Shown here: positions 22,140 through 32,900 of the stretch, in pieces
How the letters are laid out: each line of letters starts with the position of its first letter
Numbering within the stretch: position 1 is the stretch's first letter
From: Symsagittifera roscoffensis
Lineage: Eukaryota; Xenacoelomorpha; Acoela; Convolutidae
Reading direction: 5' to 3'
Assembly (NCBI RefSeq): GCF_963678635.1
Contig: NC_087070.1
Span: 53,048,750 to 53,108,749 of the forward strand
Length of the DNA stretch: 60,000 nt
Translations under genes and position numbers: made by a program
Notes under the pieces: generated by a model
The model's input: only the letters and a program-made list of their open reading frames with translations
Databases searched by the model: none
Told to the model about the DNA's origin: nothing

Positions 22140-22382
22140 AAATTGTAAGTGGATTCCACTTACAAGACTTTCGTGGATTCCGCGTACATATACTTGTAAC
22201 GTAATTTTTGTCGGCACATTTAATTTGCTGCAGATTCCGCAACAAGCAATTATAGCTAGTTGTTCTGGATTCCGCCACTGTAAGTGGGTTCCGCAAAATG
22301 TAAGTGGAATCCGCAAATGTAAATGGAATCTGCAAAATTTGTAAGCGAAATCCGCAAATGTAATCGGATTCCGCAAAGTGTA
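22140..22382. repeat. Degenerate short-unit minisatellite (GTAAGTGGAATCCGCAAA type)
   Basis: About a dozen units of roughly 18-20 bp in both phases (GGATTCCGC, TGTAAGTGG, ATCCGCAAA), densest at 22265-22380. At 22145-22163 GTAAGTGGA-T-TCCACTTAC is a 9-bp-arm near-palindrome. It lies in the 1412-bp intron between exons at 21370-21624 and 23037-23178. Short overlapping frames here come from the repeat and are not genes. Confidence 0.75.
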
Positions 22383-23036
22383 AAAAAAATCAAAAATTTG
22401 AATATTTCACTGAACTTGCATATGCACTTGCGGAATTTAAAAGCAAGGACTTGACGATTGTCAGCGAACAAATCTTAAAATATTGGTTAACTTAATCGAT
22501 GTATGTCACCATTTAGTATTTGCAAGCAGTTTTTGGGATCATAGTTTTGGAAACACAGCACCGAATCATATCATTGGATTAATTCGGTAATTGAGTTTAT
22601 TCGTAATTGAGCTGGCATATCGCCGAACTAGGTCAGTATTTTGGATTCAGTATTTGAGATTCAATATTTGGGATTTTGCATTTGAGATTACAAAATTGGC
22701 TTGCCAAAATTGTTTGAGGGAGTCAATTATCTATTTGAAGTAATTTGTACACAGGGAGTAAATGATCTATTTAACTACTTTGAGTAAATAAGTATTAGAT
22801 AAAAAGAACCAAAATTTTAATTTAAGCATAATCGACTGTCTATTACCGTCGTCACAGGAATTGACACAAGCTTGAAAAAAAAACTTATCTAGTTTTTATG
22901 AAATTGGTTGGAACTCTCTATGCTACTGTCCAGGCTACTTGGACCGGCTAACTTTGTTCCAGCTTTTCCAAACTATTACAGCTATTTTACGAGCATTTGC
23001 TGTACTGTTTCAATGTCTTAATGTAGGAGGCACCTG

Positions 23037-23178
23037 ATCTGAGCCACCCGTCTGACATGATTGTGTTCTTGGTTTCCTCCTCTCTGTTCAAGTAGCACTG
23101 CATGAGAGAGGGGGCCCTCATACATACCTCCCCCTCCACCCCACACAGCTCAGTCTCACCCGTCTCTATGTTCATTAT
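23037..23178 (-). CDS. Acyl-CoA synthetase/4CL-like, exon 7 of those seen
   Basis: 142-bp exon: acceptor GTGTTTAG before ATAATGAAC, donor TCAG|GTGCCT. Encodes IMNIETGETELCGVEGEVCMRAP, then LNREEETKNTIMSDGWLRSG. This is the ANL beta-barrel segment (GEVCMRAP corresponds to GE[IL]xxRGP) leading into the conserved GWxxTGD, here GWLRSGD with Ser for Thr. Phase 0 in, phase 1 out, consistent with both neighbours. The intron before it in the transcript (23179-31148) contains LTR element 1. Confidence 0.92.
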
Positions 23179-24026
23179 CTAAACACGGGGTTAGCCTGGA
23201 ATAAATGATAATAAAAATTATAAGTCAAAGGCCAACAAAGCCGAAGGGCCAACAAACCGAAATTAAGATTACCATTCCAACACGTGGAAAACTAATACTG
23301 ATTCTAATAATGTACTTAGACTGTTGCTGATTATGCAATTGTTATGTAATTTTGGTTTCAAGATATGGCAGTTTTTAGATATGGCGGATGGTTGAATATC
23401 TGTTATTTTTTGAGCTCCTTTATGACATTCATGATTGTTTACAAAAGCAGTAACAACTATCATTACCATCAATTTAAAAAAAACTACATTTACTTTAGGT
23501 AGAAGCAGAAAAAAACACTGGAATTCATCTGTTGGTGAATTTTAAAAAAATTTATATCTCTGAGAAGCGAAAACTTTCTTTTCAGTAGGTTTAATCGGTG
23601 GCATAAGCGAACCGAAAGTACTGGTTTACTTATATATAAAGACTTAGCATATATATGTTGTTTACTTATAAAAGACCACGCAAGAGAAGTAACAGTCACA
23701 AAACTCACTCAAATCTTTTACAAAAAAATGCTGATTTATATACTTGGCGCAGTTTTATTGAATGGTCAATCTGCTCAGAAGATATCTACTGCAATAATTC
23801 CAACTGAGTGAGATAATTCCAGGGTATCCAGGGTAAGAATGCTGTGAACAAAGTTGGTTACAAAAAAAAAAGGCAATTGTAACAAGACTGCTCATATCAG
23901 GTCGAGGCCCTGAATGTTCCGACCGCCTTTTAAGGTCTAGGGAGCAGTAAAAAAATGAAATAATTAAATGTAAAAAAAATTAATTTGGATTTTTGCGAAA
24001 GTCATCCACCCGCACGCCATATATAG

Positions 24027-24270
24027 TGTCATCCGGCCGGATTAGCACGAATCACTACTAAGTATTTATATTTATATGCAAATTAAACATAGCTAGTAAC
24101 AGACCAGATGCATGTCCTTGACTGATAACAAAGACCATATGGCTGAGCGGTACCGTTCAGTTGCTGTTAATTCATAATTATGTTCAGTTCCTTTTCTCAA
24201 TCAGAGTTACTTAGATTAAAAAAGCCAATCCGTTCGGATTCTATAAAAGCTCATACATTACGATAAGACA
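24027..24270 (+). repeat. Element 1, 5' LTR
   Basis: Starts TGTCATCC and ends ATAAGACA directly before the primer binding site TGGCGCAGTCAGCAGG. About 244 bp. It includes CAGACCAGATG and CAAAGACCATATGGCTGAGCG, shared with the 3' LTR. Confidence 0.85.
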
Positions 24271-25335
24271 TGGCGCAGTCAGCAGGATATAAGGAACCTC
24301 CGAGTAACCAACCATTTTAGCAGAAAGCATCAGTAGAACCACCACTGGAATTGTTAAAGTAGGCCGCAAGGATGTAAAAGGCCGTGTTTGCCAAAGATGG
24401 GATAGAGGGTCAGAATTTTGTTGAGGACGAAACCCCCAGTGCTAGAACCAACTGAACCAACCTACGAGGTTGAAATCACTGGGACAAAAACGTAATATAG
24501 ATATCAGAAACCAAGAAAAACGAGTCGATTGGGCAAATAATTTGATAAAAAGCAGAGACAAGGGTGTCATGTGCAACAATGTACATTGGGATGACCCGGA
24601 CGCCAAAGTGAGAAGCTACACATTCTTGTACCTAGGAGCAGAAGAGCTACGACAACTGCAACAAAAGAGACCAAACCTTGATATTCAAACATCAACAAAA
24701 GAGCTAATGCGAATTCTTGAAGATATATTTGCAGTTATCGAATTATAGCTTTCGAGGAAAACAATTTTGCTTGTCGGAATCAACGGAAAAACGAAACGCT
24801 GGAACAATTCCACGCGGATTTTGTCAAATGGCATAACGGGCCAATTGCGGAAATCGAAAAGATGGGGCGGTGATATCTTCACGGCTCAAATGTCCAATGA
24901 AAAAATTGCAGAAAAAATGTTGGCAGAAACTAGATCACTGCAAGACGCTTATGAATATGCAATCAGGAGAGATAAAGGTTTAGAACATAGTAAGGCAATG
25001 AAAACAAAACCATCTGGAGTACCAGCAACCCCAAACAGAACATTGAAACAAGAATCAATAGGTTATGTCCAACCATGCGGAAGAGATGGTAACCTCCCCA
25101 ACGGGTACCAAAACAACCAAAGGGGCCGGGGAAAACTGCGAGGTCGGAACAATTTTCCCCGGGGAAGTTACAACCTACGTGGGCAACAACACCAACAAAT
25201 GGGACGAAACAAACCCTGTTATAAATGTGGCAGAAAATTTGGGCCAAATCATTTACAGTTTTGCCGAGCAAAAACAAATTCTGCACAAAATGCGCTAAAT
25301 GAAGTCATATTGCAAAAGTATACTGACCAATAAAT
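24270..25335 (+). pseudogene. Element 1 gag remnant
   Basis: Opens MAQSAGYKEPP across the LTR junction, then hits a stop. Capsid-like sequence reappears from about 24540 (CNNVHWDDPDAKVRSYTFLYLG, aligning with element 3 HNVYYNEVQKRVASRLFLALG). It continues with KNETLEQFHADFVKW in another frame, then NEKIAEKMLAETRSLQDAYEYAI. The zinc knuckle at about 25210-25330 is split between two frames (CYKCGRKFG, then CTKC and HIAKV). Several indels and stops; non-functional. Confidence 0.8.
24271..24288 (+). promoter_or_regulatory. Element 1 primer binding site (tRNA-Ser type)
   Basis: TGGCGCAGTCAGCAGGAT abuts the LTR end. TGGCGCAGTC is the start I associate with tRNA-Ser-primed gypsy-group elements (from memory). 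With the last LTR base A it makes ATGGCG, the gag start codon (MAQSAG), as in elements 2 and 3. Confidence 0.7.
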
Positions 25336-25388
25336 TTTAACTGCATGCTAAGAACCGGCAGTTATCAGCAAGAAGATGAAGAAGAAGA

Positions 25389-25790
25389 TTGTGTCGCCAC
25401 TGGGGACAATATCGATCCAGTGGCTTATGCCGAATTCATGCCATCAAACAACTGGGAGGAAATTCTTCAGGACAATTTTACCGTTTGGGCCATATCAGAA
25501 ATAATTTAAATCCGGACCTCAATAACATAGGAGAAGATGACTTAAATGGACATATAGTGAAACTCAAGACAAAATCAGAAGAACTGTTTGCTATTGTGGA
25601 TTCAGGAAGCCCAATGACTTTTGTCAATGAAAAAATGGCAGTAACACTACGCCAAAATGGCCGCTCAACACTAATCAAACTCATTCCACCGGCGGACGCC
25701 GCTCAAAACCTTGCCTGCTACAACGGAAAAAATAATGTTCCACAAGGGCGCCTAAGTTTTGCGGTGGAGTCCGGAGAATGGACACTCTAA
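25389..25790 (+). pseudogene. Element 1 aspartic protease remnant
   Basis: In the frame reading HIVKLKTKSEELFAIVDSGSPMTFVNEKMA, the motif DSGSP (near 25600) is the retropepsin active site (D-S/T-G). It corresponds to DTGSP in elements 2 and 3. The flanking frame is open for 133 codons but is not joined to gag or RT. Confidence 0.75.
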
Positions 25791-26239
25791 TCGGTACCAA
25801 TTATCATTGTGCATGATCAAAAGTCAAATATCATCAGGCGGGTCAATCTACCAAAAATCGGCATCAAACTCGTGCAAGAAAAAACGAAAACACAACCAGG
25901 TACTAAATCTACATGAGAAAGAAGAAGAATCAGACGAGGAAATAAAAAACTGGAATAAAGAAAATCTTCAACAACTTTGCGTGCGAACCGGGAAAAAACA
26001 CGTGATGCGAACTCACTTCACATATCGAACCAATCCAACAAAAAAGCCGAAGAACACTCATTCATCAATAAGAGCGAGTGGAACCCGAACTAAACCAACA
26101 AATAGATCAAAAGCATATCAAAAAGCTAGACAAACGATCGGACGAGCAATTCAACAGTCCAATAGCCAGAACAGTCAAAAAGGACCAAACGGTCAAACTT
26201 GCACTTGACTCCAAGAAAAATTAAAAATTTCAAGCCCAA

Positions 26240-27260
26240 TAATTAGTACCAAATGCCCAATATGGACTATTATTAGATAATATCGCACAAATCATCAGGA
26301 CGAAGGAAAAACAAAAAAATCTATTCACAACGCTCGATCTACGCTATGCATAATCACAAACCCCTCTGGATACCGTAACAAAAAACTAATGTAGTTTTAG
26401 CTTGATAGGGGGAAAAGCTACAGGTACATACCAGTTTCAAACGGAATTCTATGGCCTCACGGATATGCCAGCCGAATTCCAAAAAGCTATCGATCTCATT
26501 TTAACAAATTAGTGAAAGTATGTTTGCTTACCTTGATGACATATTGATTCTGACAACAAACACTCGTGCGAACAATTCGAGTAGCTGGGTTACAAAATAA
26601 GCAGCGTAGACCCGTTAACACTTAAACAAAAAACAGAGGCAATACTAAAACTATCCATCCCAAGAGCGTTTAAACAACTGAAAAGCATCATGGGGTCAAA
26701 ACACCACCTCACTAGATACATCTCAAGCCTTGGAAAAACAGCATTCACATTGAAAAAACTGCTAAAAGTTTCAGACAAATATAAAACATTAGATTGGAAG
26801 CCGGAACATACACCCGCGTTCCACAACATTCTAAAGCTTGTATCTGAATTAACTGAAAAAAAAACATTCCAACCAAAATCTAGAAACCCGGGTAGTCTGT
26901 GACGCATGTACATTTCGGTAAGGGGCTGTTTTAGAGTAAAATACTAATGTAGGCTGGGTAGCAACAGCATACGCCTCAACGTTTCTAAACTCACTAAAAG
27001 AGAAATGTTTGGTAAAAGAATTAGAACTATTCGGAATCGTTTGGGTTATAGGAGTCGTTTAGGCGAAAAATTTCACAATCATTTCGGACCATCAAATTTT
27101 ATTCAGCGCATTAAACGCCATCAAACAATCAAAACTAGCTAAAGTAGGCTCACCAGGCAGATCGATAGGTTAATTTCATTCACATTTGATATCAAACACC
27201 TAGCAGGAACAAAAATTTGACCAATTGGTTATATGTCGAGAAATCCGCTGGGATTAGCTT
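26240..27260 (+). pseudogene. Element 1 reverse transcriptase and RNase H remnant
   Basis: About 26320 gives TTLDLRYA (catalytic LDL). 26410-26480 gives GKATGTYQFQTEFYGLTDMPAEFQKAI. 26510-26550 gives FAYLDDILILT, an intact YLDD box. 26640-26900 is the RT connection. RNase H traces include VCDA (26900), KELELFGIVW (27020) and IISDHQILFSALN (27085). GYMSRNPLG at about 27225 marks the end of RNase H. Multiple stops and frameshifts. Confidence 0.85.
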
Positions 27261-28500
27261 TAACCTCCAGTAAGTATGACAAGGAATTTGTTGTCGCGTC
27301 AGTTAATTCATGTTTTTCCAGTCTTGAATTGATTGACAACGTCATATTGAACAGGCTAGCCAATCAGAATTGAGCCCTTAGTCGGCTGATCAAAAAGCGC
27401 GCTGACATTAAAAGGAATGCAACAGCTCAATCGACATGTCAAGGGCACTTCACACAATCCAAACATAGCACAAGCGGTCATTTGACTCAGAACAAAAACA
27501 GTCTTTTGACCAATTTCACTCTCAAAAATCAGCAGACAAAATTGCTGAAAAACCAGAGTACTATGAATTTTATTTTATCAGCAAAGTTCAACCATTAAAC
27601 AATCAGACGATAAAATGAGACAAAAGGCAACATAGGTAGTTTCATCCCAGATAGTGCACGGACACGAGGGGGATGCAGCTCTTCGAAAACGACCCCTAGA
27701 GGTCAAAACCCTGAAATCGTGTGAAAAGGAGAGTCCGACTGGGAAGGAGTGTCTGAGCCACGCTGACATTGAAGAACACAAACAACCACATACGAGCACT
27801 GGACAACCCACTCCAGGACAACACACTCACCACTAACAACAACAAACTCGGAACAAACAGTTTGAGACGCCAGAGAACTTATCCCAAGTAGAATTTTACT
27901 TAAATTTCCGAAAACCGTGTTTTCAGACTGCACAACAACACGAGATGAAGACCAGATGGAATCTACTAAGAACACCAAAAGAATCACCAAACCCGACCAC
28001 AAAAACATCCCGAACATCTGAACACAAGTAACAGATACTCTCGACAGATTGAGCAGTCCACCGAAAACAAAAGAGACCCAAACTGAGTCAAAGAAAACGG
28101 AATTAACAACACAGACACAGAATACGACTAAAACTACAACCTCTAATGACATGCAATCGCAAACAGAGCTCACAGTAGAGATTGCGTCCATTACGTCGCC
28201 ATCGAAGAAAGATCGCCTAACGAGGCCCCGCCAACAAGGTCCCGCACTCAATTAAATTTAGCCACGAGCTTACTGTGACAAGTGTCCTGGAAACTGCAGA
28301 TAGAGCCACCGCAACTGAGGCAGAATAGGACACACAACTCTACCGGAGGAAACTGCAACAAGTCATTAGGGCCAAACTCATAGCCGCCGCCACCCAGAAA
28401 CGGGACTGGGAAGCGCTGAAATTCGCAAACGGTGACTCCTGATACAATGTAGGAAATCGACTGCAAGTCAGGGATGACCGTCCCTTGGTAGACGACCAGA
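27260..28500 (+). other. Element 1 RNase H-integrase linker
   Basis: About 1.2 kb between the RNase H end and integrase traces. It is Asn/Gln/Thr-rich where readable (e.g. TESKKTELTTQTQNTTKT at about 28080-28130). The position and length match the long linkers of elements 2 and 3. The 182-codon minus-strand frame at 27703-28251 is antisense to this and is not taken as a gene. Confidence 0.5.
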
Positions 28501-29300
28501 TCATCATCCCTCATCATCCATTCTAGACAGCTTACATTTGACCCATTCGGGAGCGACGGCAATGCTCAACTTGTGCGAAAAAGTCTGGTTCCCACACATC
28601 CACGGCACAATTGTCCAAATGGCCCAGAACTGCGAACAATGCACAGAGCAAGGTAAAATGTAAAACCAGCAATAGGAAAACCGCTGTAGTTCTAGATGGA
28701 ACCGGTAGCAGAACCAAATGAGGAAGTCCAAATAGATTTTTCCGGGGCCCCTCCCGGACGAGTTAAAGAAAGATGCAGACATTTTAGTCGCGGTAGACGA
28801 ATGGTCAAAACTCCCTAGAGCAAAGGTGGTTTCAAATACAAAGGCGGATTTTGCAATAAATTTTATGCAAAGGCATATCTCAAACAATAGGGTACCCGGT
28901 AGTTTTAGGAGTGATCAAGCACAAACGCTTAGAGCCGAAAAGTTCAAACTTTTCTTGAAAATCCAACATCATTAAAGTCCTTTTCGCACCAGTAAGTGAC
29001 CACAGATCCATAGTGGTTGTCGAACATTCGATCCAACCACTAGAACGCAGGTTGAGGGTTATGCGAGTAGACAGGAACAACACCCCAAATAAGCTAACCT
29101 CGGACGTAGCCGAAATCACAAGAACATTTGGAATAACACCACAAAAACAACAAAAATTTCTCCTTTCGAAGCCCACATGCGTCGAAAGCCCAAAACATCC
29201 TTATCCAGCATAGCCACAACTAGCTCACCGAGTAAGCTAAACTGTGCAAATGCAAAACACGCTTGTTTAGATCAAAAAAACTTGATGTATCCACCACTCT
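28500..29300 (+). pseudogene. Element 1 integrase core remnant
   Basis: Segments in shifting frames read VQIDFSGAP (first D), ILVAVDEWSKLPRAKVVSNTKADF, HISNNRVPGS, RSDQAQTLRAEKFKLF (second D) and VVEHSIQPLERRLRVM (catalytic E). They align with LDFAGPL, VQIDRFSKFPSV, RTDHGSGF and LVERSIQTIKRKLG of element 2. Stops and frameshifts throughout. Confidence 0.8.
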
Positions 29301-30423
29301 AAACAGAAATCATGCACGACCTCCAATGTTGGTCTGAAAGTGATGTAAAGATGACACGACGACCGTTCGAGAATTCGCCAGAACCATAAGAAACATCCCT
29401 GAAGGACGGAGAATATTCTACGAAAAGTAACACAGGTGTGGGAACAAAATATTCGCAAGGTAAGGAAAAGGAAGAGTTAAATCTAAGATATACGGGAACA
29501 CAAAAACAAGCGGACACAAACATTAGAAAACACCTACATATAGTAGCTCGGAAAATAGTCCGGATCGCAACCAGAGTTAAAGAGTTTAAAACATTTGAAC
29601 AAAAAAAAACAAAACAAAAAATGGTCGGATTTGAACTTACACACCGCACACGTCCTGGGTACAAACTAAGGGAAAACAACCTCGCCGACTAAGAAATAGT
29701 GGCTTCGCATTTGTACCAAATCCAAAAATATACGGACCATGCAGACTTTGACGGCTAAGTGATTATGTGGCATATAAAGCAGCTAGGAGAACAGGGCCAT
29801 GCTTACGTTTTTATACATCGAACAACCAAATGCACCTCAACACGAAATGTTGCAGGAGGATGAGAAGACAGGTCTACCAATTAAGAGGTCTCGGAAAGAA
29901 CAACATATCAAGAAAGACGCAAAAGACGCCGTGAAAAAGCGAACGGCAAAGCCACAAACGGGAAAAAGGACGGGCAGAAAACCCAAACCCAGACAAGCCA
30001 GAGGAGTGACGCTATAACGCGGACAAAAAAGAAACTGAAACAGAGGCCTCGTCAAGCGACGGATGGTCATCCATCGCCTTGGAAAACACGGCACACTCCT
30101 CAAAAACGGCAGGACACAAAGACAACACCGCCACCGCAACCTGCGCTAAGCGCAAAACCGACACTAAAATCCACACAGAACCGACGGGCCACACCTTTAT
30201 CAGCATGGGGACACCCGATCCCAATCAATACCATCGACTCGCCTTGAAGTTTCTCATTTATGCCCCCAGAGCAATAGAACACGGGCACAAAACAAACCAC
30301 GGGAAATGGGTTTTGAATGAGATTCCCGGGAGTTCGTCGCATGCATAAAATTCCTTGAAACAATCAATAAAAAAATAGATTTGGTCTCAGCGTCGGAAAG
30401 CCGATTGAAAACTTACCGAAAGA

Positions 30424-30530
30424 GGAGACAACATACCGAAAGAGGAGACGAACCCCAAGAGGAGCATGAGAATTAACCGAAGACAACATACCGAAAGAGG
30501 AGACGAACCCCAAGAGGAGCATGAGAAATA
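30424..30530. repeat. About 50-bp tandem duplication in element 1 3' region
   Basis: GACAACATACCGAAAGAGGAGACGAACCCC... occurs twice in succession (from about 30427 and about 30480). A second small tandem, AGTCCCACA(A/G)GGACTATAAAACTC, lies at 30652-30692. Both are in the post-integrase region upstream of the polypurine tract. Confidence 0.75.
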
Positions 30531-30734
30531 TCATGAAGAGGACGAAACCCAAACAGCGCCGCCGATAACAACAGCAACACTCGCGGAGGCAAGAATAACT
30601 CACTGGAAACTGCCACAAAACAAAATTGAGGTGGAGCAATCAAGTCCCACAAGGACTATAAAACTCCAGTCCCACAGGGACTATAAAACTCACAATTGGT
30701 ACCACTGGGACGGTAAAACTCTGTTTTATTTCAC

Positions 30735-30743
30735 GAGGGGGAT
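30735..30743 (+). promoter_or_regulatory. Element 1 polypurine tract
   Basis: GAGGGGGAT immediately upstream of the 3' LTR start TGTCATCC; the plus-strand primer site. Confidence 0.75.
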
Positions 30744-30978
30744 TGTCATCCGGCGGGATTGGCACGAACCACGTTTAAGTATTTATATTTAAATACAAAT
30801 TATAGATAGCTAGTCACAGACCAGATGGATGGCCTTGACTGAAAACAAAGACCATATGGCTGAGCGATATTGTTCAGTTGGTGTTATTTCATATTTATGT
30901 TCAATTCTTTTTCTCAATCAGAGTTACTTATTTATAAATGGCCGGCTATCCTTTATTTATGGTTATACTTTTAGGACA
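30744..30978 (+). repeat. Element 1, 3' LTR
   Basis: Matches 24027-24270 well for the first 170 bp (TGTCATCCGGCGGGATT..., CAGACCAGATGGATGGC...) and poorly after GAGTTACTTA. The end at GACA is approximate. Confidence 0.75.
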
Positions 30979-31148
30979 AATATTATAAATATGAAACCTA
31001 TTTTTCTAGTTTACACTAAATTTTGGACCCAACTTTTTCACAAAACATATTGATAAAAAATCAAAACAACTTTTTATCGTCTAGTTAAGAACCTACTCAG
31101 CAGTTAGACATATACAACTATTGCAGTTAGTTACGCGTCTCCTCTGAC

Positions 31149-31261
31149 CTTGATTTCGCAGCCTGGAACTGGTATGCCGACACTTCCTTTCTGAATGCAC
31201 TCGTAGGGTGCATCTGGGGGAAGGCCTGAAGACACCCCACCACTCTCCGTCATCCCATACC
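31149..31261 (-). CDS. Acyl-CoA synthetase/4CL-like, exon 6 of those seen
   Basis: 113-bp exon: acceptor TCTTCAG before GGTATGGG, donor ATCAAG|GTCAGA. Encodes GYGMTESGGVSSGLPPDAP, then GSVGIPVPGCEIK. GYGMTES is motif A5 (adenine and ribose binding; the Thr-Glu contacts ATP/Mg). The glycine codon is split with the exon at 31632. It lies immediately beyond element 1, whose insertion left the splice sites untouched. Confidence 0.92.
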
Positions 31262-31529
31262 CTGAAGATGAAATCAAGTTTTGTTTTTAGCTAACCCCTA
31301 CCCCCATCAAACTTTGAGTTTGTTCCATTGATCAATGAAAAATGATCTACATAGAACTTCTGTAGTTAGTTTAAAACATTACGCAGCGTATTTTTCTGAC
31401 CGTAAAATTTTTATGAGTTGATGTTCAGCGCGGACATATCTTGTTCTGGAGTTATGGAAGTTGTGTTTTTAGAGAATTCTGAATGTTTACTTTTGTAAAT
31501 TTCTCCAAAATTATGCCAATACGGTATTT

Positions 31530-31606
31530 TTTTTTCTCACCCTCGAAAATAACCCAGCACGGAGCACACGCAGGGTTTTGAACCAGCGACCTATCGACTT
31601 GCATTC
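31530..31606 (-). repeat. tRNA-derived SINE-like fragment with A tail
   Basis: In the 370-bp intron 31262-31631. The minus strand reads ...AGGTCGCTGGTTCAAAACCCTGCG (B-box GGTTCAAAACC), then GTGCTCCGTGCTGGG and a run of A. This is the arrangement of a truncated tRNA-derived SINE inserted in gene sense. The A box is missing. Confidence 0.45.
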
Positions 31607-31631
31607 AAATATAACGATGCTTGAAAATTAC

Positions 31632-31821
31632 CTTGTGTAAAGACTATTTTTTCATTGGGGTTAATTCTTTCACACGCAATTTGAATCTGTTCAGCCGGCT
31701 GGGGGGCTGCACCAGACAAGATCTCGTTGACAGAAGACAGGTCGAATTTATCCACCATTGGATGTTTGGCTAGGGCCAGCATGATGGGAGGCACTAGGGC
31801 TAGCTTCGTCACTTTGTAATC
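31632..31821 (-). CDS. Acyl-CoA synthetase/4CL-like, exon 5 of those seen
   Basis: 190-bp exon: acceptor AGTTTAG before GATTACAAA, donor CAAG|GTAATT. Encodes DYKVTKLALVPPIMLALAKHP, then VNEILSGAAPQP and NPNEKIVFTQG. LSGAAP is motif A4/A5-proximal (SGAAP in 4CL) and VPPIMLALAK is the conserved VPP[IV] helix lining the acyl pocket. Phase 0 in, phase 1 out. Confidence 0.93.
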
Positions 31822-32229
31822 CTAAACTCATGATGCTTAAACTTATCGGAGACAAGCCTCATTTATTGGGGGGCTAGGGCCCAGAGAACAACCAATCAAC
31901 TTCCTTTGAGCTCTCGAAAAATGATTAACTTTTCTGCTCAATTTTTCAGATTATCACATTGTTTTCAAATGATGAGTTTTCGAAAAGATTGAAATGATTT
32001 TGGGAAATCGGTTCTTCTTGCATGAAGAATTCCTCTTTTTGTTGGTTAGGGGGGATCCCTCTAGTCATAAGCATCGAAAGCCCGCGAGTTATCTTTCGCA
32101 ATCGTAATTCAGTTTCAAGAATTGAATAACACCGGAAAGAATGATCTCAAAAATTGGTCACTTTTGTATCTAATTTGGTTGATTTAAAGCAAATAAGGTC
32201 TAATTCTTTCGCTTCTGAGTAACGCCTAC

Positions 32230-32392
32230 CTGAATTCCTTTGAGCACAGCTGGGAAGTCGAATCTCTGCTGCATCAGGGTAGTGATTCCTCTGAAGGGAG
32301 ATGTTAGTCCTGCCATCACTGTCCCGTAGATATGGTAGAGAGGGGGGATGGGAAGGAAAACGTCGCAGCTGGGCTCCAAGTGAATTAACTTC
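32230..32392 (-). CDS. Acyl-CoA synthetase/4CL-like, exon 4 of those seen
   Basis: 163-bp exon. Of two AG acceptors I chose TTCTGTTCAG at 32393-32394, because the AG further upstream gives an immediate stop and the wrong phase. Encodes KLIHLEPSCDVFLPIPPLYHIYGTVMAG, then TTLMQQRFDFPAVLKGIQ. PLYHIYG corresponds to the P[LF]FHxxG motif of the family. Donor CAG|GTAGGC. The preceding intron (32393-41373) holds LTR element 2. Confidence 0.92.
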
Positions 32393-32734
32393 CTGAACAG
32401 AAAAGCCTGAAAGCTTGTTCCATTTTACATGTTTGCATTAAAAGGCAATCTTGACTCTTTCATCCTGGATCGTAATATACACCACGGCAATGGAAAACAA
32501 AACATTTAAAAAAACGGTTTCATCATATTCCTGATTGAGAGCTTGGTATCATTCTCTGGCACATCTCAAAATACACTTACTCTCTAGGTTTTTGATGTTT
32601 TTTTTTCGCAACGAGTTTTTACCTATGACTAAATAAACAAGGTAACTTTGTTAGCAAACACAGAAACTATCAGAAACATAAATGAAGCACGAGAAGTCTC
32701 CAACTTCATATATTATCGAAATATGTGAACGTTA

Positions 32735-32900
32735 CCACCGGGTCGAAGTCCGCGACTAATTTTCAGTTTTTCGAAGTCGCGGCAAATGTCATTCAACAAA
32801 CAAAAGAGTTTGGACAGAGTTTCATAATCGCGGACAGTCTAAAAATACAATTTTTGGTCGCGGAGGAATCACAATCATGAAACGGAACTCAAGGCAAAAC
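32735..32900. repeat. Intronic fragment resembling the 51-55 kb repeat array
   Basis: CACCGGGTCGAAGTCCGCGACTAA at 32736, then 'tttcgaagtcgcggcaa', 'ataatcgcggacag' and 'ggtcgcggagga'. The first block matches the block that heads each composite repeat of the right-hand array (e.g. CACCCGGGTCGGAATCCCAG at 52780, CACCCGCGTCGAGGTCCGCG at 54975). Probably a solitary relative or seed of that family inside the ligase intron. Confidence 0.4.

Larger units (their letters stand above)
24027..30978 (+). mobile_element. Ty3/gypsy LTR retrotransposon 1, degraded
   Basis: Inside the ligase intron 23179-31148, antisense to the gene. LTR starts TGTCATCCGGC(C/G)GGATT are found at 24027 and 30744. The 5' LTR is followed by a primer binding site, and a G-rich polypurine tract precedes the 3' LTR. 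Coding order is gag, protease, RT, RNase H, linker, integrase, all broken by stops and frameshifts. LTR divergence is obvious by eye and increases towards their 3' ends, so this is the oldest of the three elements. No target-site duplication could be confirmed (TATAG versus AATAT). No env-like region seen. Confidence 0.9.

Noticed and set aside
27703-28251. 182-codon minus-strand frame inside element 1
   Set aside because: It is antisense to the element's linker region; the composition (Val/Ser/Cys) reflects the complement of Thr/Gln/Asn-rich coding sequence.
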